NCBI GenBank assembly: GCA_964059195.1
Contig: CAXKWD010000007.1
Coordinates: forward strand, 153,383,269-153,447,268
Source: Ectobius pallidus
Lineage: Eukaryota; Arthropoda; Insecta; Blattodea; Ectobiidae
Direction of reading: 5' to 3'
Length of the DNA: 64,000 bases
The position numbers and the translations under genes were made by a program. The notes beneath the pieces were generated by a model, which saw nothing but the letters and a program-made list of their open reading frames with translations, was not told where the DNA came from and did no database searches. Below are positions 11,404 to 21,483 of the stretch, in pieces (position 1 is the stretch's first letter; each line of letters starts with the position of its first letter).

Positions 11404-12030
11404 TTGTAAATATATACTTACTCAATAGCAATAGACAATTCCTAAGCAAGCTAAAAGAATATGATCTATTTTATGGAACCTGAAGGTTCATTGCTGCGCT
11501 TATCTGAGCCCACCATTCAATCCTATTCTGTGTTAACTCCATCCAACTTCTCTTAAATATATAGACTACTAACATTGTCCTCCCACCTACGTCTAGGTCT
11601 TCCAAGTGGTCTTTTCCCTTCGGTTCTGCCAATCAATATTTTTGAGATGTGTTTCCTCCCCCATGCATGCAACATGTCCAGCCCATTTCATCTGTGATTT
11701 AATTATCCATACTATATCCGGTGATGAGTACAGGTTATGAAGCTCGTCTTATGCAGTTTTCTCCAGTCCCCATTTTCATCTCAGGCCCAAATATTTTCCT
11801 AAGCACCCTGTTTTCGAATACTCTCAAATTATGTTTCTCTTGCAAATCCTACTTCCCTTAAATCTATTCTAACATTGTCCTCCCACCTACGTGTAGGTCT
11901 TCCACGTTATGTTTTCCCTTCTGGTCTCCCAGTCAATATCTTTGAAGTAGGCCTAGTCTTTCCTCCCCCATGCACACGACATGTTCAGCGTATTTCACCC
12001 TCTGTGACTTTAATTACCCTTACCGTATTT
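11404..12030 (-). mobile_element. Two stacked RTE-type LINE 3' ends
   Basis: The minus strand corresponds to the C-terminal end of an RTE-type reverse transcriptase frame and its 3' end, by similarity to the clearer copy at 25035-25490. The block aacattgtcctcccacctac occurs twice, 299 bp apart (11572 and 11871), so two truncated copies abut or one was duplicated. The 3' terminus, near 11404-11450, contains agcaatagacaattcctaag, shared with 25058 and 35997. The frame is broken in both parts. Confidence 0.65.
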
Positions 12031-12280
12031 GGTGAAGAAGAAGGAAATGCTGACATTATAATAATATAAGAATAGCGCACAATGTGCATAGAATAAATTA
12101 TGTACATAGTTCCATTAAGGATATAGTTCTTTTGGTACATGTCCTAGCATGGTATCACTGGCAGAGACCCCCGCACCAGTCACATACACAACTCTCACTT
12201 GGGTCGTGGTAGCTTTTGGTACGACATAGAATGCTGACATTTGATGTGCCAAGTGGGATGAGAAATAGGAAGAAAATTAA

Positions 12281-12637
12281 TTAGTTGTTTATAGAGGTGA
12301 CTGCTAAATGAAGGTGTCCGTTTAGGCAGGTTTGATTGTGTATATATTTATATATACACATGTTAGCTTCACACCAGTGGGCGGGCAAAAGTTTATATAT
12401 GATATAGAGTTGATTATCAATGGTTGGGGTAGCACATCTTCTTTTCCTCTCTTCTTCCAAGATAAAAGATTTGGATTTCAGTGTCGACCTGTCTTGGTAT
12501 CTTGTATTTTCGTCTTTAGTTATTATTTTAGCCGTTCGATCGAGTAGTGAATTTTCTGTAATTTTTAACTCGACTAGGTCTTTTTCAGTTTCTTTAAACC
12601 AGTTGGGTTTTGGGGAAAATGGAACATTACATCTCAC
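12281..12637 (-). pseudogene. C-terminal fragment of a LINE polyprotein
   Basis: A 118-residue frame contains PKPNWFKETEKDLVELKI, then a DRT-rich basic stretch and EEERKRRCA. From memory this order resembles the basic tail that follows reverse transcriptase in some insect LINE-type polyproteins. No catalytic motif of the polymerase is present and the right part of the frame degrades into unrelated sequence. The assignment is by family resemblance only. Confidence 0.4.
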
Positions 12638-13845
12638 CCGAGTCCCCCACTCCTACTCCTACTGGTGCAAGGGTCTATTCTATTACATATACATTTTGTT
12701 TTGTTTAATTTTATAATTGTGAAATATGTTTGATGCAAGACTTTTTTTTATTGTGATATTATTACCAGCATTGAGCAGGTGAGCGGACAACAGTGAGACG
12801 TAAAGTTCCATTATGCTGGGTTTTGTTTTGCGGTTGCGGAAGAAGTCAAAGATTTGTTTGGTTAATCTATCAGAGTCCTGAGAAGATGACCATAGAAATT
12901 ATTATTATTATTATTGTTATTATTGAGAGAGTAGAAAACATATTTACATTATCGGCCATTTGTTTAAAGCTAATTTTACTCAAAAGAGAATATAAAATTT
13001 TGTTTAAAAAAAAAAAAATTGACTACCCTATAAAATTTTTATACTCGTAAGTCAAGGTTATGAAAATCAAACAGCTTTACAAGAGTGATTATCTTATTAC
13101 CATAAAAACCAATTGACCGACGGTGTGGTCTTGTGGTTCTATCCCCGGTACCTCCTCGGATTTTTCTGAGGTAGGGAGGTCTGGAACGGGGTGCCGTGAA
13201 GTAACTTCTAATAAACTACCATGAAAAAAGAAAAAAGAAAAATGTATTGCAACCATGGTGCATTCTCATCATCTGGCAGTGTTTGTGAATGAAGGTGTGA
13301 CATTACCGACCTTCCCATGTTGCTCAACGTACCATAAGGCTGCATGCACAGTGAATTTTAGCTTTGTTGTGTTTACATTATTTATTTATTTATTGTACTA
13401 GGAATATTACAAGCTAATGCCCAATTACAATATTCTCGCTTATATTAATACACCAGATTCTAATATTAAATATTTAAAGTAGTATTCATAATAATTAAAC
13501 TAATACTAGGCTATAACTATAAAAAACACACAGAAAAGAAAAACAGAAACACAAACAATATGACAATTACACAAGGGAACATAGTATGAAAAACAAATAA
13601 TAGGCTTAATAATAATATAAATAATAATATAATAGTTTTGGAGGAAAATATATACATCAGAAAGATTCAAATAAAGAAAATGGCATGGAGCATATTTTAA
13701 TAATTATTATTTTAAAATTTAAACGGTCAAACATTGATCAATTTGGACGGAACTCACTATGCAGGGGTTTTCTGAGCCAGGGACATATTTCAGGTGTTAC
13801 AAGTATCTAACTATGAAATCTAAAAAGGTTTACAGATATAACTAG
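12638..13845. other. No gene; ATT tract and weak SINE-like piece
   Basis: A short (ATT)n tract lies at 12898-12926. Around 13113-13225 the string ggtacctcctcggatttttc and an A-rich end suggest a SINE remnant, but A and B boxes are not convincing. The string agggcccggattttt at 13846 matches the left end of the hAT-type family at 30400 and 41971 without a matching right end. Confidence 0.4.
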
Positions 13846-13904
13846 GGCCCGGATTTTTAGGCTTTTATAAAAGGTATTTTAGCCTTTTATTTTCGTGCTT
13901 ATTA

Positions 13905-15380
13905 TTATTGTTATATTCGTGTTCAGAAGGGTCGTATTATAGATAACACACGTATTTCAAGTTGGAAAAAAATTTATCCTACACAGAATGAATTTTTCTT
14001 TGAATAGTTCCCTCTTTTCCTGCGAGAAATCTGTGGCACTAATGAAAAATCGGTATTTTCTCGAAGTGCGGTAGAAACTGCTTATTATTATTGTTATATT
14101 CGTGTTCAGAAGGGTCGTATTATAGATAACACACGTATTTCAAGTTGGAAAAAAAATTATCCTACACAGAATTAATTTTTCTTTGAATAGTTCCCTCTTT
14201 TCCATCGAGAAATGTGTGACACTAATGGAAAATCGGTATTTTCAAGAAGTGCGGAAGGAACTGGTTATTATTATTGTTATATTCGTGTTCATAAGGGTCT
14301 AATTATAGATAAGACATATAACTTAGGTCGGAAAAAAATTTTCCTTCCATGTAATGAATTTTTGTTTCGAAACGGTCCTACTTTTTCTGGGTAAACTGTG
14401 TGACACTAATGGAAAATCGGTTTTTTCTCGAAGTGCGGAAGGAACTGGTTTATATTATTATTATATTCGTGTTTAGAAGGGTCGAATTATAGATAACGCA
14501 TGTAACTTAGGTCGGAAAAAAAATTTCCTTCCATGTAATGAATTTTTGTTTTGAAACGGTCCTACTATTTCTGCGTTAACTATGTGACACTAATGGAAAA
14601 TCGGTATTTTCAAGAAGTGCGGAAGGAACTGGTTATTATTATAATATTATATTCGTGTTCATAAGGGTCAAATTATAGATAAGACATATAACTTAGGTCG
14701 GGAAAAAAATTATTCTATGTAATGAATTTTTATTTAAATACTTCCTACTTTTTCTGCGAAATATGTGTGATATTAATGGAAAATCAGTATTTTCTCGAAG
14801 TGCGGAAGGAACTGGTTATTATTATTGTTATATTCGTGTTCATAAGGGTCTAATTATAGATAAGACATATAACTTAGGTCGGGAAAAAATTTTCCTTCCA
14901 TGTAATGAATTTTTGTTTCGAAACGGTCCTACTTTTTCTGGGTAAACTGTGTGACACTAATGGAAAATCTGTTTTTTCTCGAAGTGCGGAAGGAACTGGT
15001 TTATATTATTGTTATATTCGTGTTTAGAAGGGTCGAATTATAGATAACGCATGTAACTTAGGTCGGAAAAAAATTTCCTTCCATGTAATGAATTTTTGTT
15101 TTGAAACGGTCCTACTATTTCTGCGTTAACTATGTGACACTAATGGAAAATCAGTATTTTCTCGAAGTGCGGAAGGAACTTATTATTATTATTGTCATAT
15201 ACGCGTTCAGAAGTGGTGAAATACATGCAAAAACATGTATATCATCTACAATAACATTTTTATTGCCATGTAATTTATATTTCTTATATTGTTGATATTA
15301 TTACTCAGAAAATTGCTTAACATTAATTTTAAATCGGAATGTATTTATTGTGAAATTCGCGTTCAGGACGATCGACTAAT
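13905..15380. repeat. Tandem array, about 183-bp unit, 8 copies
   Basis: The landmark ttgttatattcgtgttcaga or a variant recurs at about 13912, 14091, 14272, 14455, 14640, 14825, 15009 and 15192, a step of 180-185 bp. Each unit also contains gacactaatggaaaatcgg and tcgaagtgcggaaggaactg. Copies three units apart (about 551 bp) resemble each other more than neighbours do: the 60-codon frames at 14212 and 14763 are nearly identical. This is a short higher-order organisation. The last copy decays towards 15400. Confidence 0.85.
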
Positions 15381-15486
15381 ATAGAAAACATGTATTACAT
15401 GTCAAACCAGATTTTTACTGTAATATTATTTATACGTTTAATAGTTATTTATAACAATTATAATTATGAAATTAATGAAAACTATT

Positions 15487-16985
15487 ATCTGCCCACCCAA
15501 TAAGTCATTCAGCCATGTATCAATCCATCCATTTATACATCCATTCATTTTTCATTCATCCTACCATCCATTCGTCCATCAATCAATCCAGTTATCTAAC
15601 CAACCATCCATTAATTATTAATTGAGCCATCCACTTATTACAGAAGTCATTCATCGATCCATTATTTAACTAATTCATTCACCAAGCAATCCACCCTTCA
15701 TCTATCAATTAATGAATGAGATACATAATTAATTAATTCATCCTCCCATCCATTGATGAATCAATTAATGCATACATTTATCCATCCAATTAGTTAATTA
15801 ATTCAACCGTCCATCCATTTATTTATATATCCATAAAGCATTTGATGGATGGTGGGTTAGGTGGGTGAAATAAATAATTTCGGATGAATGAATGGATATA
15901 TTTATGGATGAATGAATTAATAATGGATGGATGAATGGGTAGGTGGGCTAATTAATAAATAAATTAATGAATGAATGGATTGATTAATGGTTGGTTGGAT
16001 CGATGAATGAATGAATTTATTGATGGATGCATGAGTGGATAGATGGGTGGATGAATGAATGAATGAATGTATGGATAATTAAATGGTGGAATACATGAAT
16101 TAATTAAGGGACGAATGACTGGATGAATGTATGGATGATTGAACAGATGGGTGGATGAATGGTTGGGTGGATGAATTAATAGACAATGGATGGATTAATA
16201 ATTTTAGTTAAAAATGAAAATTAATTATCTCATTGTTAATAATTGGATGGTTGGAAAAATAATTTATGGATGAATGGATAATTCGATGGATGGATAGATT
16301 TATTGATGTCTGAATTGATGGATGGGTGGGTGGTAGGTTTGTTGGATTAATTAGGGGATGAATTGGATGGACTGTTATTAATTATTTAGTAAATATATTG
16401 ATGGATGAACGTAAGGATGAATGGATGGGTGGATTCACGGATGAATTAATTGATCAATTAATGGATGGGTGGATTGGTTAATCAACGAACTAATCAATGG
16501 ATGGATGAATAGATTAATGCAAAATTTAATTAACATACGGATTTGATGGATGAATGAACCATCCAACCAGCCATTCATTTATCAATCAGGCTAATCACCC
16601 CTATAACCAAACATTCATCCGTGCATTAATTAATTTATTATATAAATAATTCATTTAACTATTTCATCCAAACATCGATCCAAACATTCAGCTATCCATT
16701 AATAAATCCATGCATCCATTTATCCACCCACTCATCCTTTTCATTAAATAATTCAACAATACACCCATAGATTCATAGAAAGCTTCCATTCTAACTTGTG
16801 TAAATGCAGTGTGATTCATCCATCCATCAGTCTATGAATGGATGGTGGAAATAATTTATTAACTAGTAACTGGATGGATGGATGAATTTAAATATTTATT
16901 TATGGTTGAATGGATGAATGAATGTACGGATGAATTAATGGATGAACGGATGGATAAATGAATGGATGGAAGAATGTTTCATACC
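15487..16985. repeat. Degenerate (ATGG)n tract with strand switches
   Basis: About 1.5 kb of imperfect four-base repeat. From 15487 to 15835 the plus strand reads CCAT/ATCC; from 15842 to 16555 it reads GGAT/ATGG; from 16557 to about 16760 it reads CCAT again; and after a unique stretch with cttccattctaacttgtg it returns to ATGG until about 16975. The opposite arms could pair over hundreds of bases. Confidence 0.9.
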
Positions 16986-17043
16986 AAATTACGATTATTA
17001 TTTTTTTATGAAAGGACAATGTTGAAGACAAGTATTTTAGAAA

Positions 17044-17054
17044 ACAACAACAAC

Positions 17055-17119
<65 letters not shown>

Positions 17120-17122
17120 CAA
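17044..17122. repeat. (AAC)/(AAT)n microsatellite
   Basis: Starts with AAC triplets, continues as about 20 AAT triplets, and ends with AAC again. The poly-Asn and poly-Leu frames over it are artefacts of the repeat. Confidence 0.95.
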
Positions 17123-17267
17123 TGTGAAGAAAGAAATTGAGTAATATTTAAAATGTTTCTCTGTTAGCTCTTCATGAAACATGAAGCAAAACAGCAATTA
17201 AACAATGCTTTTTCTAATATCAAGCTTCAATTCGAATTTGTCTTAGTTTAATAGTGGTAGTAGTAGC

Positions 17268-17727
17268 CCTACCGGATCGCGCAAACGTCTCCTGGAGATC
17301 CTTTAAGGGGATATCTGCGGCGAATTTATTTCCGGGGTGCGCCAGTCCCCTACCTCACATTTAAACCTAAGTACAGTACTCGCCCTCAAACTGAAGGCAT
17401 GGACGACGTCACAGACAGAGGCCGCGGGAATTCGAATGCAAGCGAAACGTGCTGAGATGAAAACATTGACGGTATCACGCTAGTATTCACATGGTTAAGT
17501 AAGGCGCGTGGAGCCGTGGACTATATTTTCATGGTGAACTTTACCACTCCACGCATGCGCACTGCCAACGACAAGTTTAAATTTAACGGTCGCGAAGCTT
17601 TCAGATTCCAGGCGATCTCTGTACAACACAAGCACCCAGTCACGAACCCGGGAAAGAGATTTTTCACTGCTGAATCGAACCCGGGCCGCCGGGTGGAAGG
17701 CAAGCGTGCTACCGACTAACACAAGGC
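17268..17727 (-). mobile_element. tRNA-derived SINE split by an insertion
   Basis: Minus-strand copy of the SINE at 7085-7312. The head, with B box CCGGGTTCGATTC and acgcttgccttccac, lies at 17632-17727. The body, with ggggactggcgcaccccgg, lies at 17268-17370. Between them 250 bp (17371-17620) interrupt the text exactly within a region that is continuous in the 7-kb copy. Confidence 0.8.
17371..17620. mobile_element. 250-bp insertion in the SINE, GTACA repeats
   Basis: Bounded by GTACA at 17371-17375 and 17621-17625, which fits a 5-bp target duplication. It is GC-richer than its surroundings and has no reading frame or inverted ends that I recognise. The element class is unknown. Confidence 0.5.
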
Positions 17728-18434
17728 GGGGGGACACTTTAATGTTAATTGATCACGAATTGATATTTGAAAAAGTTTCCTTATTTTACTTCATTAAAAC
17801 ACGAAGGAAATATGAGTTATTACATAAAATACTCGAACATGGTTTCTCTCCATGTATTACATAAAATTAAGCTTCCGTTCGAATTTGCGTAACCCCAGCG
17901 CTCTTATTTAATATAACTTGTCATTGAGGAAGTTCCTATTGTTTTCCCGACCGGAAATTATACGAAACGAAAGCTTCCATTCTAACTTGTGTAAATGCAG
18001 TGTGATACTAGCTGTCAGGTTGGTACTGCTCCAAAGTCAGATGTGGGTTTAATCATCATATAGCCGTGGTAGAGAATACTATGATTTTATATGGGGAAAA
18101 TCACGACTTTAATTACTGTTTTTTGAAGCCTTCGTGGCAAGTACAAAGGTGTGTGACGTGTCAAAAAATTCTGTGAAAATTCCTGAACGATTAGAGTGGT
18201 TTTTCACATCGATAAAAAAATTGGTTTTCATGAAAATCGAAAACTTAGTTCAAGTGCACTTATACCCAAAATTTTCCCTGTGTATGCACTTCACCCACTT
18301 TTCTCTCATTGATTTTTCCTTCGGAAATCTGAAGGCTGAGACATCACACTTCGCACCATAGTTTGATTTGCACCCTGGTACACAACACGACCTGCCCATT
18401 TTATTGCAAATGTGCCAAAAAACTAGCCAAAACT
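17728..18434. other. No gene; contains 38-bp duplicate of 16778-16815
   Basis: At 17969-18006 the sequence from gaaagcttccattctaact through gcagtgtgat is identical to 16778-16815. The diverged string aagcttcc/aattcgaatttg also occurs at about 17222 and 17871. No coding frame is convincing. Confidence 0.5.
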
Positions 18435-18440
18435 ATGTAG

Positions 18441-18633
18441 ATGTAGATATCTCGTCCTGTAGATCCTGTGTTGAGCGGGGCTCAAGGATAAAGAACACGT
18501 CAGATCAAAAAATACATGCATGTTATAACAATAATATAGGCCTACAGAAACTGTAAGCTGCCAAATTTATCCAAGCTGGAAATATTCCTCCAAATTGTAG
18601 AAGGTGTGAGTTATTAAAAATTCCTTGACAGCT
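18441..18633 (-). mobile_element. 5'-truncated copy of the 26.4-kb LINE
   Basis: 193 bp match 26421-26613 with about four differences. This covers the last codons and the 3' untranslated end of the CR1-like LINE at 26421-27857. The shared sequence stops abruptly after ccttgacagct on the 5' side. The 3' end shows an extra CTACAT unit, so the LINE terminates in a short CTACAT repeat. aactat occurs on both flanks (18431-18436, 18636-18641) and may be the target duplication. Confidence 0.85.
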
Positions 18634-19207
18634 ATAACTATTAGATCATAACAACAGGAGCAACTGGGTCACTATTAAAAAAACACCACATGGAAAGCAC
18701 ATGGCCCGGCATTTAAACGATGAGAACCGCGCACGACGCCATTTTGACTGTAATCGATAGGTGCATGGAGGTCTGTATTTACGATGGTCTCGCTCAAGAC
18801 CAACTTCAATTTGCCAACTTGAATTTGGTCTTGACACACTAGGCTAGTACCGCTATTAATACCTATCATTTCGTGAGAGGCAGTAGCGTCTATAAATAAA
18901 AACCTATCATTTCTGGAATCCACTTTAAAACAAAAGAATACTGCAAAATGAAACCTAGAAAAATAAATTTCATTTTATTCAATTTGTGAATCGAATCACA
19001 GCTTTCACTATGGAATCGATTAATTTATAATCGATTACTTCAATCCTTTTCAGATTCACCATTCTTTTGTTCAATCCAATACTTCCTTACGGCGGTGCTT
19101 TAAACAATTGAAATCTGCGTTGCCTTGAAAACCAAGGTCGTTGAATCTTATTTCTTTAACAAGATTCTTGTTTTGTTTGACGAAGCCATGAATCCTGTAT
19201 TCTAAAG
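18634..19207. promoter_or_regulatory. Upstream region of the 194-codon frame
   Basis: At 19014-19038 two inverted AATCGATTA boxes flank a 7-nt spacer. At 19119-19132 GTTGCCTTGAAAAC differs at two positions from the palindromic RFX X-box consensus. Neither is proven regulatory. No TATA box is obvious, so the promoter call is weak. Confidence 0.25.
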
Positions 19208-19792
19208 GTGAATAAAATTGATATTGAATACTTGTGCAATATGGATCAAAATAATATGGATGAAATTGATATTATAAAAGCGGTAATGACAATTACAGAT
19301 GTAAATCAGAAAGTTGCAAGTATGTCAAGCGTTATTCAACTTTTGGAAGAAACCTGGAATAAACCCCATACTGAATTCTACAACTGTAGGTTTAAAACCC
19401 TCGTAAAAGTCTTGTTGTCGAGCTGCGTAAAAAAAGGATTTTTATCTTTCAAAGATGGGTCTTACTTAGCTTCTCCAGCAGGCATGTTACAAGCACCTCT
19501 TGATTCTGACAATAATCCCGAAGTGTCTGAGGGAGATTCTGTTGATGAAGTTCCTGAAGATAAATGTGAAAAATCTATCAAAGGAGAGATAAGGTCTGAA
19601 GCAGATATTTCAACTGCAGATAGAGCAGATGTGATTGATCATAATCAGAAAGAACAACATTTTGCAACCGGGAATGATGAAGTTGTGGATCAGAGAGATG
19701 GAAGTACAGAAATAGATGAAAAGGAGGCACAAGAAAATATAGCTGTAGAAGAGGTAGAAAGTGATTCAAATGATAGTAACACTGGTACATGA
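19208..19792 (+). CDS. Acidic 194-residue protein, possible H15-like winged helix
   Basis: An uninterrupted frame with ordinary amino-acid usage; I do not recognise it as a transposon protein. Two regions are visible. Residues about 22-95 (IIKAVMTI... to ...KDGSYLAS) have the pattern of a small winged-helix domain such as the linker-histone H15 fold: alternating helices, a KTLVKVLLSSCVKKGFL helix and a closing GSY. Residues about 100-194 are strongly acidic and low in hydrophobics, hence probably disordered. An alternative start is Met12. A stop precedes the first Met closely, so upstream exons cannot be excluded. A CR1-group LINE ends on the opposite strand about 50 bp beyond the stop. It could be an intronless host gene, a retrocopy or one exon. 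The domain call rests on pattern only. Confidence 0.5.
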   Translation: MNKIDIEYLCNMDQNNMDEIDIIKAVMTITDVNQKVASMSSVIQLLEETWNKPHTEFYNCRFKTLVKVLLSSCVKKGFLSFKDGSYLASPAGMLQAPLDSDNNPEVSEGDSVDEVPEDKCEKSIKGEIRSEADISTADRADVIDHNQKEQHFATGNDEVVDQRDGSTEIDEKEAQENIAVEEVESDSNDSNTGT

Positions 19793-20055
19793 TGGATCAG
19801 AAGAAATACTAGTAAAAAATTGTTTGTTCTTAACATAGTTATAGATAAAGAATTTTATTGTCTTTTCACAATACAATTACAGTGTAATGTTTGTATAGAC
19901 AAGTATACAAGAATTAATATAAAAATACATTGATATACAATAGGTTACTATACATATGATGTTGAAAATAAAACCTGTATACAATAAATAGTGTATAAAT
20001 ACCTTAACAGACACTACAACATGTACAAAAGGTCAAAATTATTCTATAAGCCAGT

Positions 20056-21261
20056 CTAGAAAGTATAATTCAGGAACTCTTCTGTAGTATAGAAGCAATT
20101 TCGAGTAAGCAGTTTCTTTAAGATTCTCCTGTATTTCACAGGTTCTAAAGTTCTGATGGAGGGTGGTAATTTGTTGAATAATTTAGCAGAGGTAGACTTA
20201 AAACTGTTTTGAGTAGTGGAAAAATAGCAGAAGTCTTTTTTAATATCATTACTATGTCGAGTATAATAAGTATGTGAATCAGAATTTAAATGAAAATATT
20301 TGAGGTTGTTTTTAATATATAGTAGACACTGAAAAATATACAAGCAGGGTAGCGACATAATATTAAGTCTAGTAAATAAATTTCTGCAATGAGCTCTGTT
20401 GGGTAGTTTACAGATTAATCTAATTGCTTGTTTTTGAAGAATAAAAAGACTTTTAGAGTGGCAGCTATTTCCCCATAATGTAGTCCCGTAGGAAATATAG
20501 GAGTGAATATATCCATAATAAACCGCAATCAAGATCTCCCTGCTTACAGTGAATTGTAGCTTTCTTATCAAGTAAAGCCCTTTAGTAATTTTAGATGCTA
20601 TGTGTTTCACATGGGCTTGCCACTTTAGGTTACTTTGTAACATTATTCCTAAAAATTTAATTGGTTCAACCCTTTCTTGATCATTATTATTATAAGAAAT
20701 TTTTAAAGTTTGTGTTTTCTCTAGATTGATAGACAGGTTATTAGCTAGACACCAGTCATGCAGAATATCAATTTTGTGAGAATTATCCAGTTCACTATTG
20801 AGTGTCTTAGAAGTACAACTTAGACAAATGTCATCAGCATATAAGTAACAGTTTAAGGTCCTAGAATTTACATTGTGAGGCAAATCGTTAATGTATATAA
20901 TGAACAAAAGTGGACCTAATATAGATCCTTGTGGGACACCATGTTTTACTGGCAGGAGATGTGAGAAAATATTATTGTAATAAACAGTTTGGAATCTATT
21001 GGATAAGTATGAATTGATTAATTTAATAGCCGCTGGTGCAAAACCAATAGCTTTTAGTTTAAGCAGTAATGTGTTGTGTTTGATCGTATCAAATGCTTTG
21101 GATAAATCAAATAGCCTAACATCAACAGATGATTTCTTTTCTTTGCCATCCATACAATTTTGTATGAAATTCATAACTGCATCACATGTAGACATTTTCT
21201 TTCTGAATCCATATTGACTCTCTGATAGCAGCTGATTTGAATCAAGATATTTAATCATTTG
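20056..21261 (-). pseudogene. LINE ORF2, reverse transcriptase half
   Basis: Continues the polymerase of the LINE after a 222-bp interruption. It starts at MIKYLDSNQLLSESQYGFR (finger/palm region) and carries DLSKAFDTI (motif A), GVPQGSILGPLLF (motif B) and LYADDICL (motif C, catalytic YADD), then a thumb and C-terminal region of about 220 residues with WGNS and LPPSIRTL. All core motifs are intact, so only the interruption and the missing 5' end show decay. Enzyme role: synthesis of cDNA on nicked target DNA (target-primed reverse transcription). Confidence 0.9.
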
Positions 21262-21483
21262 TAGAAGAAGAAAATCATTTATTATAAACATAAATGAAGC
21301 TGCTTGCCTCTATGCAAGTTGCCATTAAGACACAGCTTAACAATTCCATCTGACAAGACAATTATTAAGTACATGGCGTACATAAATATATGCAGTTTTA
21401 CATTATTCTTCTAAGCAGAAGCTCACTTTTACTTTTGGGAGTAAATATGGTGATTCAAGATTGATATTGAATCAACAATTATG
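21262..21483. mobile_element. 222-bp insertion inside LINE ORF2
   Basis: Joining 21261 to 21484 brings FEKLMYRK next to MIKYLDSNQLL in one frame, the order seen in related LINEs. The inserted DNA introduces a stop on the polymerase frame. It has no clear TIR; tagaagaag near its left end and ttcttcta at 21410 are weakly inverted. It is not a GT-AG intron on the coding strand. Confidence 0.6.

Noticed and set aside
14212..14945. Two almost identical 60-residue proteins
   Set aside because: They reflect the three-unit period of the 183-bp array, not genes.
16962..17197. Frames with long poly-Asn and poly-Leu runs
   Set aside because: They are translations of the AAT microsatellite and have no other content.
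19119..19132. X-box as evidence for a ciliary gene
   Set aside because: Two mismatches in 14 bases can occur by chance; kept only as a note in the upstream region.
21262..21483. Interpretation of the 222 bp in LINE ORF2 as an intron
   Set aside because: The coding-strand ends are not GT-AG and LINEs rarely contain introns; an insertion is simpler.
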